In this document: positions 32,563 through 42,025 of the stretch, one piece after another
How positions within the stretch are numbered: the first letter of the stretch is position 1
How the letters are laid out: each line of letters opens with the position of its first letter
Assembly: GCA_051650265.1 (NCBI GenBank)
Contig: JBOFIR010000073.1
Location: 1-49,944, forward strand
Direction of reading: 5' to 3'
From: JBOFEH01 sp051650265
Lineage (GTDB): Bacteria; Bacillota; Clostridia; Lachnospirales; Cellulosilyticaceae
Length of the DNA stretch: 49,944 nt
Notes under the pieces: model-generated
Database searches by the model: none
What the model was told of the DNA's origin: nothing
Seen by the model: the letters and a program-made list of their open reading frames with translations, nothing else
Position numbers and translations under genes: made by a program

Positions 32563-33561
32563 ATGGAGACAATAAGTATCATTGTGCCAGCGTATAATGT
32601 GGCACAGTATATTGGCAGATGTTTAGACAGTATTTTGGCGCAAACATACAAGGATTTGGAAATCATTATTATCAATGATGGCTCAAAAGATGACACATTG
32701 GCTATTTGTAAGGACTATATGGCCAGGGATTCGCGGATTCAGGTGATTGATCAAATCAATCAAGGCGTGGCTGCTGCGCGCAATGCGGGGCTTGATAGGG
32801 CAAGTGGTACCTACATAGGTTTCGTGGATCCAGATGATTGGGTCCAAGACGGGATGTATGAAGCACTCTATAGGTGTATTAAAGGATCACCTTATCCCAT
32901 CTGTATGTGTAATTACTACAAAGATACCCAAAAAAATGGTTCGCCACAGCTGTTTCCTTTCGAAAAGAAACAACTCAGTCATCTGGAAGTGATTGAAGAA
33001 GTGATCTCTCCTATGATAGGGATTGATGATTTGCTTCCAAAATACACTTATATTATGGGGTGTGTATGGCGCTGCCTCTATGAAAGAGCATTTATTGAAG
33101 CACATGAGCTTAGGTTTGGAGTAGGGATTACGATTATGGAAGATCTTGTATTCAATGTAGAGGCGCTCCTTTTAGCAGATGGCATCTGTATCGAAGAAGG
33201 CGCTTGGTATCACTATATCCAGAATAAATCATCCATACTACATAGTTATAATGCAAAGATGTGGGAAGATCAGATACGGGTACACAATAGACTAGAAGAG
33301 CTGCTTCGTAGTGCAGGGCTCGAACATTATATGAGGAATCGCCTTGACATGCGCTATATTAGTATGACTTTTAGCGCCATTTACAATGAGGTGAATAGGG
33401 GCAGTAAGAAAGCAGTCAAAGAAAAACTTAAAAATGTGGTGGATATCTGTAGTGATGAAAAGTTCAAGGAGACACTAGATCGGGCCAAGCCTATTTCCAA
33501 ACATGTGTCACTAGAGACAATTGTTGAAGGAGAAAGCATGGGACAAGAAAAAGAAGCCTAA
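32563..33561 (+). CDS. Glycosyltransferase family 2
   Basis: A 332-residue GT-A glycosyltransferase. N-terminal ISIIVPAYNVAQYIGRCLDSILAQTYKDLEIIIINDGSKDDT is the nucleotide-sugar site. GVAAARNAGLDRASGTYIGFVDPDDW carries the DxD-type motif (DPDD). C-terminal residues 220-330 are a helical extension with no membrane segment. ATG 32563 is preferred: AAAGG lies nine bases upstream, while ATG 32554 overlaps that site. Acceptor unknown; it could build an envelope polysaccharide. It is a single gene. Confidence 0.9.
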   Translation: METISIIVPAYNVAQYIGRCLDSILAQTYKDLEIIIINDGSKDDTLAICKDYMARDSRIQVIDQINQGVAAARNAGLDRASGTYIGFVDPDDWVQDGMYEALYRCIKGSPYPICMCNYYKDTQKNGSPQLFPFEKKQLSHLEVIEEVISPMIGIDDLLPKYTYIMGCVWRCLYERAFIEAHELRFGVGITIMEDLVFNVEALLLADGICIEEGAWYHYIQNKSSILHSYNAKMWEDQIRVHNRLEELLRSAGLEHYMRNRLDMRYISMTFSAIYNEVNRGSKKAVKEKLKNVVDICSDEKFKETLDRAKPISKHVSLETIVEGESMGQEKEA

Positions 33562-33592
33562 AGTAGACGCAGCTACTTTAGGCTTCTTTTTC
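33551..33592 (+). terminator. Intrinsic terminator after the glycosyltransferase
   Basis: AAGAAGCCTAAAGTAG (33551-33566) is perfectly inverted at 33573-33588 around a 6-nt loop, then T-run. The glycosyltransferase stop codon is inside the stem. Confidence 0.85.
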
Positions 33593-33717
33593 TGTGAAGG
33601 CTATACTCCTTTGAAATAGTAGTCAATTTGACTAAACTATAAAACAGTATATGCATACATTAGGCCAAGTATTAATTAGACATTACCTAGATTAGGGTGT
33701 GTAATTGTGTTGAATTA

Positions 33718-33726
33718 TGGTATAAT
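33718..33726 (+). promoter_or_regulatory. Extended -10 box for pncB
   Basis: TGGTATAAT (33718-33726) is an extended -10 box, 44 bases before the pncB start. The -35 position reads TGTGTA, weak. Confidence 0.5.
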
Positions 33727-33769
33727 TACCACAATAAATACAACTATCGTAGAGGACGGAGTGAGTCGA

Positions 33770-35245
33770 ATGGAAAGTAGAAATTTAACACTACTAACAG
33801 ATTTATATCAATTAACAATGATGCAAGGTTATTTTGAGAATACCGTGAATAACCATCACGTAGTATTTGATTTATTCTATAGGAAGAATCCTTCAAAAAA
33901 TGGTTATGCGATCTGCGCAGGACTTGAACAAGCTATAGACTATATTAAGGGGCTAGATTTTGATGAAGCAGCGATCACATATTTGAGATCCCTTGGCTTG
34001 TTTAGCGAGCCATTCCTTACTTATCTCAAAGGGTTTAAGTTTACAGGAGACCTCGATGCGATTCCGGAAGGCACCGTGGTATTTCCAGGAGAGCCATTGA
34101 TGCGCATTACAGCACCTATTCTAGAAGCACAATTTGTGGAGACAGCACTTCTTAATATTGTGAACCACCAAAGTTTGATTGCGACAAAAGCTGCACGTGT
34201 GGTGAGAGCAGCAGAAGGTGATACAGTGCTTGAATTCGGACTACGCCGTGCGCAGGGTCCGGATGCAGGGATATATGGTGCAAGAGCTGCGATGATTGGT
34301 GGCTGTCATGCCACATCCAATGTGCTTGCAGGTCAATTGTTTGATGTACCAGTAGCAGGAACACATGCCCATAGCTGGGTGATGAGCTTCCCATCAGAAA
34401 TTGAGGCTTTTAGAGCCTATGCAAAGATCTTCCCACACAATTGCATCTTGCTAGTAGACACTTACGATACATTAGGAAAAGGAGTGCCAAATGCCATCAA
34501 AGTATTTGATGAAATGAAAGCGCAAGGAATCTCTTCGAAGAAGTTTGGAATCAGACTAGATAGTGGTGACCTTGCATACCTTTCTAAGAATGCGAGGGTG
34601 ATGCTCGATGAAGCAGGTTACCCTGATGCCATCATCAGTGCATCATGTGATTTGGATGAATACTTGATCGCAGATCTCAAGCGTCAAGGGGCGAAGATCA
34701 CACTTTGGGGTGTTGGGACGAAGCTCATTACATCAGATGATTGTCCATCTTTTGGTGGGATCTATAAGCTTGCGGCAGAGCTTAGTCAAGATGGAGATTT
34801 CAATCCAAAGATCAAGATTTCTAATAACCCAGAGAAAGTCACTAATCCAGGGATCAAGAAAGTGGTAAGGATCTATGACCGTATGACAGGCAAGATCAAG
34901 GCAGATATGATCGCACTTGAAGGCGAGCAGTTTGATGAGAACAAAGAACTCGTACTCACAGATACACGTGCAAGATGGAACAAGATGAGGCTCAAAGCCC
35001 ATACGTATACACTCAGAGACTTACTTGTACCTGTATTTAGATCAGGAGAATGTGTCTATACATGTCCAAGTGCCATGACAATCAGAGCTTATGCCAAAGA
35101 GGAGATGGGGACACTATGGGACGAATATACAAGGCTCATTAACCCGGAGCTATTACCAGTTGACCTATCTGATGGACTCTACCATCTTAAAGAAAAGATG
35201 CTTAGTGAGTACAAGACGCTAGATGAGGTGAGTGACAATGATTAG
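33770..35245 (+). CDS. pncB: Nicotinate phosphoribosyltransferase
   Basis: A 491-residue enzyme converting nicotinate and PRPP to nicotinate mononucleotide in NAD salvage. Motifs: LTLLTDLYQLTMMQGYFEN at the N-terminus, EFGLRRAQGPDAG near 164, GTHAHSWVMSFPSEIEAF near 205 and KFGIRLDSGDLAYLSK near 260 for the phosphate loop. ATG 33770 with GGAG eight bases upstream is chosen over the open frame that starts in the promoter at 33707. The next gene overlaps it by 8 bases. Confidence 0.95.
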   Translation: MESRNLTLLTDLYQLTMMQGYFENTVNNHHVVFDLFYRKNPSKNGYAICAGLEQAIDYIKGLDFDEAAITYLRSLGLFSEPFLTYLKGFKFTGDLDAIPEGTVVFPGEPLMRITAPILEAQFVETALLNIVNHQSLIATKAARVVRAAEGDTVLEFGLRRAQGPDAGIYGARAAMIGGCHATSNVLAGQLFDVPVAGTHAHSWVMSFPSEIEAFRAYAKIFPHNCILLVDTYDTLGKGVPNAIKVFDEMKAQGISSKKFGIRLDSGDLAYLSKNARVMLDEAGYPDAIISASCDLDEYLIADLKRQGAKITLWGVGTKLITSDDCPSFGGIYKLAAELSQDGDFNPKIKISNNPEKVTNPGIKKVVRIYDRMTGKIKADMIALEGEQFDENKELVLTDTRARWNKMRLKAHTYTLRDLLVPVFRSGECVYTCPSAMTIRAYAKEEMGTLWDEYTRLINPELLPVDLSDGLYHLKEKMLSEYKTLDEVSDND

Positions 35246-35975
35246 GAGTATCAAGGTTCTTTGGACGATGGCATGGCACTATGTGAAGCGTAGTAGCATC
35301 CGTAACAAAAACTACATTGGTGAAGCCAAGCTCCCTGCTCATGAAAAGAAGCAAAAGCGTACAGCAGTCTACAAGTGTATGAGAGAGCTCAGTAACAATA
35401 TGCTAAAGGCAGCGGATACACAAATCATCATCAAAGGGAAAGAAAACTTACCAAAAGAAGGCCCTGTAGTCTATATGGGGACACATAAGAGTTTATTTGA
35501 CTCACCGCTGATGGCGCACCTTATTGATGAACCTATTATTTTTATTGGTAAGGAAGAGACGAAGAAGATGCCTGTGATCAGCAAATGGTTTGATGCCATG
35601 GGATGTATTTATCTTGATCGTGATGATATGAAAAAGCAGCTTCAATCAATCTTGCAAGGGATTGAAGAACTTAAAGAAGGACAATCTATTGTGATTTTCC
35701 CAGAGGGAACAAGAAGCAAAGGGCGAGAAGTCGGAAGCTTCAAGGCAGGGAGCTTTAAACTAGCCACCAAGGCTAATGTACCCATTGTGCCTATTGCATT
35801 CCAAGATACGTTCAAAATCTTAGAAGAGACAGGTCGTGTGGAAAAGGCAACAATCTATGTGAATATTGGAGAGCCTATTGATGTACCTAATCTTCCGAAG
35901 GAAAAGGTCAAGACGTTGCCGCAAGATGTGGAGCAGATCATCAAAGACTTAATCCAAGAAATTACAGTAGACTAA
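35238..35975 (+). CDS. 1-acyl-sn-glycerol-3-phosphate acyltransferase (PlsC-like)
   Basis: A 245-residue lysophosphatidate acyltransferase of phospholipid synthesis. The catalytic HX4D motif is GTHKSLFDSP near residue 86, and the substrate motif is IVIFPEGTRSKG near 150; IPIVPIAF-like PIVPIAFQD follows. ATG 35238 lies within the pncB end (8-base overlap), with GAGGTG nine bases upstream; a GTG two codons earlier is too close to the site. Co-transcribed with pncB and probably with the DUF342 gene 24 bases on. Confidence 0.92.
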   Translation: MIRSIKVLWTMAWHYVKRSSIRNKNYIGEAKLPAHEKKQKRTAVYKCMRELSNNMLKAADTQIIIKGKENLPKEGPVVYMGTHKSLFDSPLMAHLIDEPIIFIGKEETKKMPVISKWFDAMGCIYLDRDDMKKQLQSILQGIEELKEGQSIVIFPEGTRSKGREVGSFKAGSFKLATKANVPIVPIAFQDTFKILEETGRVEKATIYVNIGEPIDVPNLPKEKVKTLPQDVEQIIKDLIQEITVD

Positions 35976-35999
35976 GAAAAGTGTATAGGGGGAATCAGG

Positions 36000-37394
36000 A
36001 TGCCGAATCATACAGTGAAAAATGAGCAGGTAATCGTTGAAGTAAGTAGAGATAAGATGTATGGAATTATTAGCTATACTGAAGCTCAAAATGGTGGCAA
36101 ACCACTTAGTCTAGAAGATGTGAATTGGCAGGTTAAAAGCAAGGGGATTGTATTTGGTATTGATGAAAGTATATTAAGAGAGAGTTTTGATCATAGACGT
36201 TATAACTATAAGTATATTATTGCAAAAGGGACTATGCCTATAGCTGGAGAATCGGCTAGGTTGATGTATCAATTTGATATCACACAGATTGGTAAGCGAA
36301 CGCCTAAGAAAAAAGCAGATGGCACAATGGATTTTAAGGAACTAGGACTTGTTACCAATGCAAGTCAGGGAGATGTGCTAGTGATCAAAAAGCCGTCAAC
36401 TGAAGGACAGGCGGGAAAAAATGTTCTCGGGCAGACGGTGCCGCCAGTCAGGGGCAAAGATGTGAAGATGCCACGTGGCAAGAATACCCAGATTTCAGCA
36501 GATGGTCTGCGTTTGGTAGCGAGTGTGGATGGGCAGCTTGGCTATGATCATGATGTGGTATCTGTATCCCAAAACTATATCATTAAAGCGGATGTAGATA
36601 GCAGTATAGGTAATGTGGATTTTATAGGGAACATTGTGATTAATGGCGGTGTTCAAAGTGGTTATACAATCCGATCTGGTGGCAATGTTGAAGTAAGAGG
36701 GCCTGTGGAGGCAGCTACCATTATTGCAGATGGGGATATCGTCTTATGGTATGGAATCCAAGGAGGGGACAAAGGTAAACTTGTGTCAAAGGGCAATATT
36801 ATCACAAAGTTCATTCAGAATGCTTCGGTGCATGCGGATCGTGATGTCGTCTCTGAAGTCATCATGCACAGTGAAGTATCCGCAGGTGGTAATGTGCTAG
36901 TAGATCAAGGGAAAGGGCTGATTGTAGGTGGGAACACCACGGCAGGTAAAGGCATCTATGTGAATACCTTAGGTTCCTATATGGCGACTGTCACAGGTAT
37001 CCAGTTAGGACAACTTCCTCAAACTATGGCACGTTATAAGGCCCTTGAGAAGCAGTATTTTGAGCTTAGGGAGCGCTGTCACAAGACGGACCAAAATGTG
37101 AGTTTCTTAAAACTTAAGGGCTTGGGAGGTCTTAGCCCTGAAAAACAGCAGATGCTTGAAAAAGTACTGAGTGTGCAGGCCCAACTACGGGAAGAGTTAG
37201 CGCTAGTGCAAGGGGAGTACTTTACACTGAGAGATGTGATGCAGGATACGGATACAGGGTTGATCAAAGTACATAACACTGTTTATCCAGGGGTGCGTGT
37301 GGCCATTGGGAATACTGTCAAATACTTTGTAGAGCAAGCTCAGTTTTGTAGCATTAGTAAAGTAGATGGAGATGTTCATGTCGGTATATACTAG
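36000..37394 (+). CDS. DUF342/FapA family protein
   Basis: A 464-residue protein of the DUF342 family (FapA, flagellar assembly protein A domain). The N-terminal 130 residues are followed by the family core GDVLVIKKPSTEGQAGKNVLGQTVPPVRGKD, then beta-helix-like repeats (GNVDFIGNIVINGGVQSGYTIRSGGNVEVRGPVEAATIIADGDI), and a coiled coil with the LRERCHKTDQNVSF and KLKGLGGLSPEKQQMLEKVL region. No membrane segment. Members are found near motility and surface genes, but function is undefined. GGGGGAAT precedes ATG 36000. It ends with a bidirectional terminator. Confidence 0.85.
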   Translation: MPNHTVKNEQVIVEVSRDKMYGIISYTEAQNGGKPLSLEDVNWQVKSKGIVFGIDESILRESFDHRRYNYKYIIAKGTMPIAGESARLMYQFDITQIGKRTPKKKADGTMDFKELGLVTNASQGDVLVIKKPSTEGQAGKNVLGQTVPPVRGKDVKMPRGKNTQISADGLRLVASVDGQLGYDHDVVSVSQNYIIKADVDSSIGNVDFIGNIVINGGVQSGYTIRSGGNVEVRGPVEAATIIADGDIVLWYGIQGGDKGKLVSKGNIITKFIQNASVHADRDVVSEVIMHSEVSAGGNVLVDQGKGLIVGGNTTAGKGIYVNTLGSYMATVTGIQLGQLPQTMARYKALEKQYFELRERCHKTDQNVSFLKLKGLGGLSPEKQQMLEKVLSVQAQLREELALVQGEYFTLRDVMQDTDTGLIKVHNTVYPGVRVAIGNTVKYFVEQAQFCSISKVDGDVHVGIY

Positions 37395-37401
37395 GACAGT
37401 T

Positions 37402-37443
37402 AAAAAGAGTAAGAAATCATGGGGATTTCTTACTCTTTTTTTG
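37402..37443. terminator. Bidirectional terminator between DUF342 gene and cls
   Basis: AAAAAGAGTAAGAAATC pairs with GATTTCTTACTCTTTTT around a short loop; T-runs on both ends serve both convergent genes. Confidence 0.85.
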
Positions 37444-37468
37444 TTTGGTTTATTGTGTGTAGGGAGGG

Positions 37469-38884
37469 TTAAAGGATGGGAGAAAGTAATCTGGCAATGG
37501 CTTCTTTGGTTTTGATGAGATAGGAGCGTTTTGTATAGTGTTCAAGCGTCAACTCATGACAGTGTTCAAGGTCCTCATCGAAGATTACTTCGAGTGAAGT
37601 AGCAATGGTGTTGTCATAGATAAAGGCATTGATCTCAAAGTTAAGTTGGAGGCTACGCACGTCAAAGTTGGCGGTCCCCACAGAAGACATGGTACCGTCG
37701 ATCATGATGGTCTTGGCGTGGAGGAAGCCAGACTCATAAGTGTAGCATCTGATGCCATAAGGTAAGAGTGCACCGACGTAGGAGTAGGTCGCCCAATACA
37801 CAAGGAGATGATCTGGCTTGTTTGGAATCATGATCTGGACACTTACACCAGATAGGGCAGCAAGCTTAAGCGCGGTGAGTAGGGCATCATCAGGGATGAA
37901 GTATGGGGTTTGGATACGAATGGTGTGTTTAGCCTCTGAGATCAGTTTGATATAGCCGTTTTTGATGGCAGGGTACTTGGAGTCAGGGCCACTCGCAACG
38001 AGCTGCATGCCAAGGGGCGAAGATGTGGGCGTAGGCGGTTCCTTGTTATAACTATCAATATAAGCATCTAGGCTGTGTGTGGATTTGTTTGCAAAACGCC
38101 AGTCTAAAAGAAATTGAAGGTCTAGAAAATAGATGCTACTTCCTGTGATGCGAAGATGTGTATCACGCCAGTACCCCATTTTGGGATCAAGGCCTATATA
38201 TTCATTGCCGATGTTGAACCCACCAAGATAGCCAATTTGCTCATCAATCACACAGATCTTGCGGTGATTGCGGTAGTTAAAGCGTAGGTTTAAGAAGGGG
38301 ATAAAGGGCTTGAAGAACGTGGCAAGCTTAACGCCTGAGGCTTTGAGTTCCTTGAAGTAACGGTGTGGAACAAAGAGACAGCCCATATTGTCATAGACGA
38401 GGCAAACTTCTACACCTTCTTTAGCTTTTTGGATGAGGAGTTCTTTAAGCCTTAGGCCAAGGGTGTCATAACGAATAATATAGTATTCCAGGTGAATGCT
38501 TCGTGTGGCACAGGAGATGGCTTCGTAGAGGTCTTTGAAAAGGGCGGTGCCATCAGTGAAAACTCGGATGGTATTACAACTAGTATAGGGCGTCTCGTGG
38601 CCTGAAAGATGGAGGTTGATCAGAGGATGGTAGGGGGTAGAATCATCAGGGAGTGGACATAGTCTACTCTGAAGGAGCTGTATAAAGCGTCCTTCTTCCT
38701 CTTTGCGCACAAAGGTTTTGCGTACGTGTAGTGGGCGTCCGACAAAAAGGTATAGAAGGGTACCTATTACAGGGAGGAAGAGAATCGTCATGATCCAGGC
38801 CCAAGCAGTGCCATAATTTTTGCGCTCAATAAAAATCACATAGCAAGCACACAATAAGCTGAGTAAAAAGAGTAGCAAAAACAT
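37469..38884 (-). CDS. cls: Cardiolipin synthase
   Basis: A 471-residue phospholipase D-superfamily enzyme condensing two phosphatidylglycerols. N-terminal two membrane segments (MFLLLFLLSLLCACYVIFIERKNYGTAWAWIMTILFLPVIGTLLYLFVG), then HKD motif 1 (HRKICVIDEQIGYLGGFNIG near 230) and motif 2 (HAKTIMIDGTMSSVGTANFD near 400). ATG 38884 follows GGAGG by seven bases; a second ATG five codons upstream overlaps that site. Isolated gene. Confidence 0.95.
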   Translation of the reverse strand: MFLLLFLLSLLCACYVIFIERKNYGTAWAWIMTILFLPVIGTLLYLFVGRPLHVRKTFVRKEEEGRFIQLLQSRLCPLPDDSTPYHPLINLHLSGHETPYTSCNTIRVFTDGTALFKDLYEAISCATRSIHLEYYIIRYDTLGLRLKELLIQKAKEGVEVCLVYDNMGCLFVPHRYFKELKASGVKLATFFKPFIPFLNLRFNYRNHRKICVIDEQIGYLGGFNIGNEYIGLDPKMGYWRDTHLRITGSSIYFLDLQFLLDWRFANKSTHSLDAYIDSYNKEPPTPTSSPLGMQLVASGPDSKYPAIKNGYIKLISEAKHTIRIQTPYFIPDDALLTALKLAALSGVSVQIMIPNKPDHLLVYWATYSYVGALLPYGIRCYTYESGFLHAKTIMIDGTMSSVGTANFDVRSLQLNFEINAFIYDNTIATSLEVIFDEDLEHCHELTLEHYTKRSYLIKTKEAIARLLSPIL

Positions 38885-38952
38885 AAAAATTCCTCCCATA
38901 ACGCATGATAAAGTTAGTATATGAAGATTTTTAAATTAATAAACGAGGCATA

Positions 38953-38981
38953 TTGAGATATACGAATTGGTATGCTATACT
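38953..38981 (+). promoter_or_regulatory. Promoter of the 150-residue protein gene
   Basis: TTGAGA (38953-38958), 17-base spacer, TATACT (38976-38981) with a TGn extension just before. The start codon lies 46 bases downstream. Confidence 0.65.
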
Positions 38982-39026
38982 AGCTTGTATAAGACTTATA
39001 TCGCATGATGAAGAGGAGGTACCAAG

Positions 39027-39479
39027 GTGGAGACTTGGATGATATGGACAATTTGGTTAGTAGTGATCGCTGCTGCTTTAGTAGGACTTTACTTCTGGGG
39101 TAAAAAACTACAAAAGAAATATGATGAGCAACAACAATTAGTCAACCAGTACAAACAACCCGTACAAATATTTGTTTTAGATAAAAAGAAAGATAAGCCA
39201 GACAATCTCAAATTACCAAAACAAGTAAGAGACCAATTACCAAAGATGTATCGTAAAAGAAAGATGCCAGTGGTTATTGCAAAAATTGGCCCTCAGATTC
39301 AAACATTTCTTTGTGATGACACAGTATACAACACAATTCCAGTGAAAAAACAAATTAAAGTAGAAGTAGCAGGGATTATGATTGTCAACGTGCTTTCAGG
39401 CAAATTACCTGAACCAAAGAAACAAGGCATGATGACTAAGATGAAAAAGAAGATGAAACAAATTTCAACAAGCAAATAA
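39027..39479 (+). CDS. Uncharacterised single-pass membrane protein
   Basis: A 150-residue protein. One membrane helix at the N-terminus (MIWTIWLVVIAAALVGLYFWG), then KKLQKKYDEQQQLVNQYKQ and a domain rich in basic residues. It ends with a Lys/Met-rich tail (KQGMMTKMKKKMKQISTSK). GTG 39027 is the start with GAGGAGG upstream. No family recognised. Topology suggests a cytoplasmic domain tethered to the membrane. Flanked by its own promoter and terminator. Confidence 0.75.
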   Translation: METWMIWTIWLVVIAAALVGLYFWGKKLQKKYDEQQQLVNQYKQPVQIFVLDKKKDKPDNLKLPKQVRDQLPKMYRKRKMPVVIAKIGPQIQTFLCDDTVYNTIPVKKQIKVEVAGIMIVNVLSGKLPEPKKQGMMTKMKKKMKQISTSK

Positions 39480-39483
39480 TCTA

Positions 39484-39548
39484 AAAACCTAGAATAGCTT
39501 AAGGTAGATTCGATTAAACTACTATAAGCTGTGCTAGGTTTTTTTTAT
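39484..39548 (+). terminator. Intrinsic terminator, nested stems
   Basis: AAAACCTAG (39484-39492) pairs with CTAGGTTTT (39534-39542). Inside, AGCTTA pairs with TAAGCT and GTAG with CTAC. A long T-run follows. Confidence 0.75.
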
Positions 39549-39585
39549 TGGGATTAAAAGGCTATATCTCTATAAAATTTACATA

Positions 39586-39612
39586 TTGTCAAAGATTGTG
39601 ATATATTATAAT
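39586..39612 (+). promoter_or_regulatory. Promoter of the yihY gene
   Basis: TTGTCA (39586-39591) and TATAAT (39607-39612) are separated by 15 bases; TAATAA at 39609 would give a 17-base spacer. Start codon 36 bases on. Confidence 0.45.
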
Positions 39613-39647
39613 AATTAACTGATACTTAGAAAGTGGGGTTTAAAAGC

Positions 39648-40493
39648 ATGAGAGAGCTGATTGATTTTGGCATGACACTTAAAAAGAGGTTTTTGAGTCA
39701 TGAAATCGGAGCAAGAAGTGCGCAGATGACGTATTATTGGCTACTGGCATTCTTTCCTTTTTTGATTATGATTGTAACCATCTTGTCTTATACAAGTTTT
39801 GGTGAAGTTGATTTTATTGACTATGTAAATGACTTTATACCTACATCAATCATGCCATTTATCGAAAATACCCTTAATCAACTGATCCAGTATCGTAGCC
39901 CAACATTGTTATCTTTTGGAGCGCTGGCATCTGTTTGGTCTGCATCGGCAGCAGTGAATGCTATGATCCGTGGGATTCATAAAGCATACAATGCCATTGA
40001 TAATCGTCCATTTTGGATTAGAAAACTATTGTCCATGTTCTATACAATACTCTTAGCTGCACTCATTGCGGTGATGATCGTGTTGTTAGTATTCGGCAAT
40101 AAGATTGGAGAGCACATACTAAGCCTCTTTATTAGCAATCATACAATTTATAGACCAATATGGGATTTCTTTAGATATACAACACCAGTAGTTGGCCTCT
40201 TGATGGGCTTTTATCTGATCTATAAGTTTATTCCAAGAAAGCATTTGAGACACAAAAACATATGGCCAGGAGCACTCTTTGCGACATTTGGATGGTATGG
40301 TTTTTCTATGCTTTTTGCAGTCTATATCGAGTATTTTAGCAAGTACAATCAAATGTATGGGAGTCTGGGCGGCGTCTTTATCCTACTGATTTGGCTTTAT
40401 ATGAGTGGGATGGTACTCCTACTAGGCGCAGAAATCAATGCACTTTATCAAGATATGCAGGTGGTGAAGTATGGAAGATCAAGAAGAAGGTAA
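39648..40493 (+). CDS. YihY/virulence factor BrkB family membrane protein
   Basis: A 281-residue inner-membrane protein of the YihY (formerly UPF0761/BrkB) family. About six membrane helices; family segments SAQMTYYWLLAFFPFLIMIVTILSY, LASVWSASAAVNAMIRGIHKAYN and IWPGALFATFGWYGFSMLFAVYIEYFSKYNQMYGSLGGVFILLIWLYMSGMVLLLGAEINA are clear. Function remains uncertain despite an old RNase BN label. ATG 39648 follows GGGG by 9 bases; upstream GTG 39633 is within the site. It overlaps the next gene by 23 bases. Confidence 0.9.
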   Translation: MRELIDFGMTLKKRFLSHEIGARSAQMTYYWLLAFFPFLIMIVTILSYTSFGEVDFIDYVNDFIPTSIMPFIENTLNQLIQYRSPTLLSFGALASVWSASAAVNAMIRGIHKAYNAIDNRPFWIRKLLSMFYTILLAALIAVMIVLLVFGNKIGEHILSLFISNHTIYRPIWDFFRYTTPVVGLLMGFYLIYKFIPRKHLRHKNIWPGALFATFGWYGFSMLFAVYIEYFSKYNQMYGSLGGVFILLIWLYMSGMVLLLGAEINALYQDMQVVKYGRSRRR

Positions 40494-41097
40494 AATTTTA
40501 CCAAGGGCATTCTATCTCAGAGATGCGCTCACTGTGGCCAAGGCACTTCTTGGACAGTATCTTGTCAGAGAGATAGATGGCCGCAAAGCCTATTTTAAAA
40601 TTGTAGAAACAGAAGCCTATATGGCACCTGAAGATAAAGCCTGCCATGCCTATGGCAACAAAGCAACACCACGCACCAAGACAATGTTCTTGGAGGGTGG
40701 TGTTGCTTATATCTACCTCATTTATGGGATGTATCATTGCCTCAATATTGTGACGGAGCAGGAGGGTATTGCCCATGCGGTGCTCATTAGAGGGGTAGAA
40801 CCTATAGGTGAGGAGGCATTTGCGCTTTGTAAGCAATATCGCAAGATCAAATCAAAGAAGGTGCAGGATCTTACTAATGGTCCTGGAAAGTTATGCCAGG
40901 CGCTTAGTATTGATCGTAATCTAGATGGCCATACGCTGTTAGAGCAAGGCGCACTGTATGTCATGCGTGGGGATGAGGTGCCGGAGGTTGTTGCAACCAA
41001 GCGGGTGAATATCGATTATGCCGAGGAGTATAGAGAGAAGCTTTGGCGTTTTTATATTCCTCATAACACTTTTGTAAGTCCAGTCAAATTCAGTTAA
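40471..41097 (+). CDS. DNA-3-methyladenine glycosylase (AAG/MPG type)
   Basis: A 208-residue base-excision enzyme removing alkylated purines. Family signature: LGQYLVREIDGRKAYFKIVETEAYMAPEDKACHAYGNKATPRTKTMFLEGGVAYIYLIYGMYHCLNIVTEQEG, containing the catalytic Glu (VETEAY) and the YGMYHCLN element. LTNGPGKLCQALSI near 132 is also conserved. Starts at ATG 40471 with AGGTGG, inside the end of yihY, so the two genes are translationally coupled though functionally unrelated. Confidence 0.95.
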   Translation: MEDQEEGKILPRAFYLRDALTVAKALLGQYLVREIDGRKAYFKIVETEAYMAPEDKACHAYGNKATPRTKTMFLEGGVAYIYLIYGMYHCLNIVTEQEGIAHAVLIRGVEPIGEEAFALCKQYRKIKSKKVQDLTNGPGKLCQALSIDRNLDGHTLLEQGALYVMRGDEVPEVVATKRVNIDYAEEYREKLWRFYIPHNTFVSPVKFS

Positions 41098-41130
41098 ATT
41101 TCATTCAATCACACAGGGGAGGAAATCCAT

Positions 41131-42009
41131 ATGATTTCAACATTATTCGATACAAAAAGACCAACGATCTCTTTTGAGATCTTTCCACCAAAATCAACGA
41201 CACCACTGGCGTCGATTTACAAAACAATTGATGGGCTAGCCCCTTTAAATCCAGACTTTATCAGTGTAACCTATGGTGCAGGTGGTAGTAGTAGACAAAA
41301 CACAGTGGATATTGCCAAGGCAGTTAAGAGGGAGTACAACATTCCAGTACTTACGCATCTGACTTGTGTCGGTGCAAGTAAGTCATCAATCGATGAGATC
41401 CTAGAAGCACTTCAAGAAGGAGATGTCCAAAATGTTTTGGCACTACGTGGAGACTTGCCAGATGGAGAGAGCAGTCTTGGTGATTTTAGATATGCATCAG
41501 ATCTGACTGCATATATCAAGGAAAAAGGCGGTTTTGGCGTAGCAGGTGCGTGCTATCCAGAAAAGCATATCGAAGCGTATAGTATGGAAGAGGATATGAA
41601 GCATCTGAAGGCGAAGGTAGATGCAGGGGCAGAATTTTTGATTTCTCAGCTCTTTTTTGATAATGAGCTCTTCTACAAATGGTGCGACAAGGCAAGAACT
41701 CATGGGATAGAGGTACCTATCGTAGCGGGGATCATGCCTATTACATCCCCAAAGCAGTTAGAGCGTATGGTGAGTCTATGTGGGGCAAGTATTCCGGCGG
41801 GGATTCAGACACTTATCAAAGCTTATCAGCACAATGATGCGGCCTTGAGAGAAGCTGGGATTGCTTATGCAAGTATGCAGGTCATTGACCTTCTTGCGCA
41901 TGGCGTAGATGGTATTCATCTCTATACGATGAATCAACCAGATATTGCAAAAGCAATCTTAGCCAATATGAGAGGGATTACATATGCGTTAAAGACAAAA
42001 CGCAACTAA
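41131..42009 (+). CDS. metF: 5,10-methylenetetrahydrofolate reductase
   Basis: A 292-residue FAD-dependent reductase making 5-methyl-THF for methionine synthesis. N-terminal ISFEIFPPKSTTPLASIYKTIDGLAPLNPDFISVTYGAGGSSR, VLTHLTCVGAS, NVLALRGDLP and FLISQLFFDNELFYKW are family hallmarks, including the catalytic Glu in FEIFPP. GGGGAGG precedes ATG 41131. The following gene provides the homocysteine methyltransferase domain, 16 bases downstream, so this is a small methionine operon. Confidence 0.96.
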   Translation: MISTLFDTKRPTISFEIFPPKSTTPLASIYKTIDGLAPLNPDFISVTYGAGGSSRQNTVDIAKAVKREYNIPVLTHLTCVGASKSSIDEILEALQEGDVQNVLALRGDLPDGESSLGDFRYASDLTAYIKEKGGFGVAGACYPEKHIEAYSMEEDMKHLKAKVDAGAEFLISQLFFDNELFYKWCDKARTHGIEVPIVAGIMPITSPKQLERMVSLCGASIPAGIQTLIKAYQHNDAALREAGIAYASMQVIDLLAHGVDGIHLYTMNQPDIAKAILANMRGITYALKTKRN

Positions 42010-42025
42010 AAGATGAGGTGAGTCG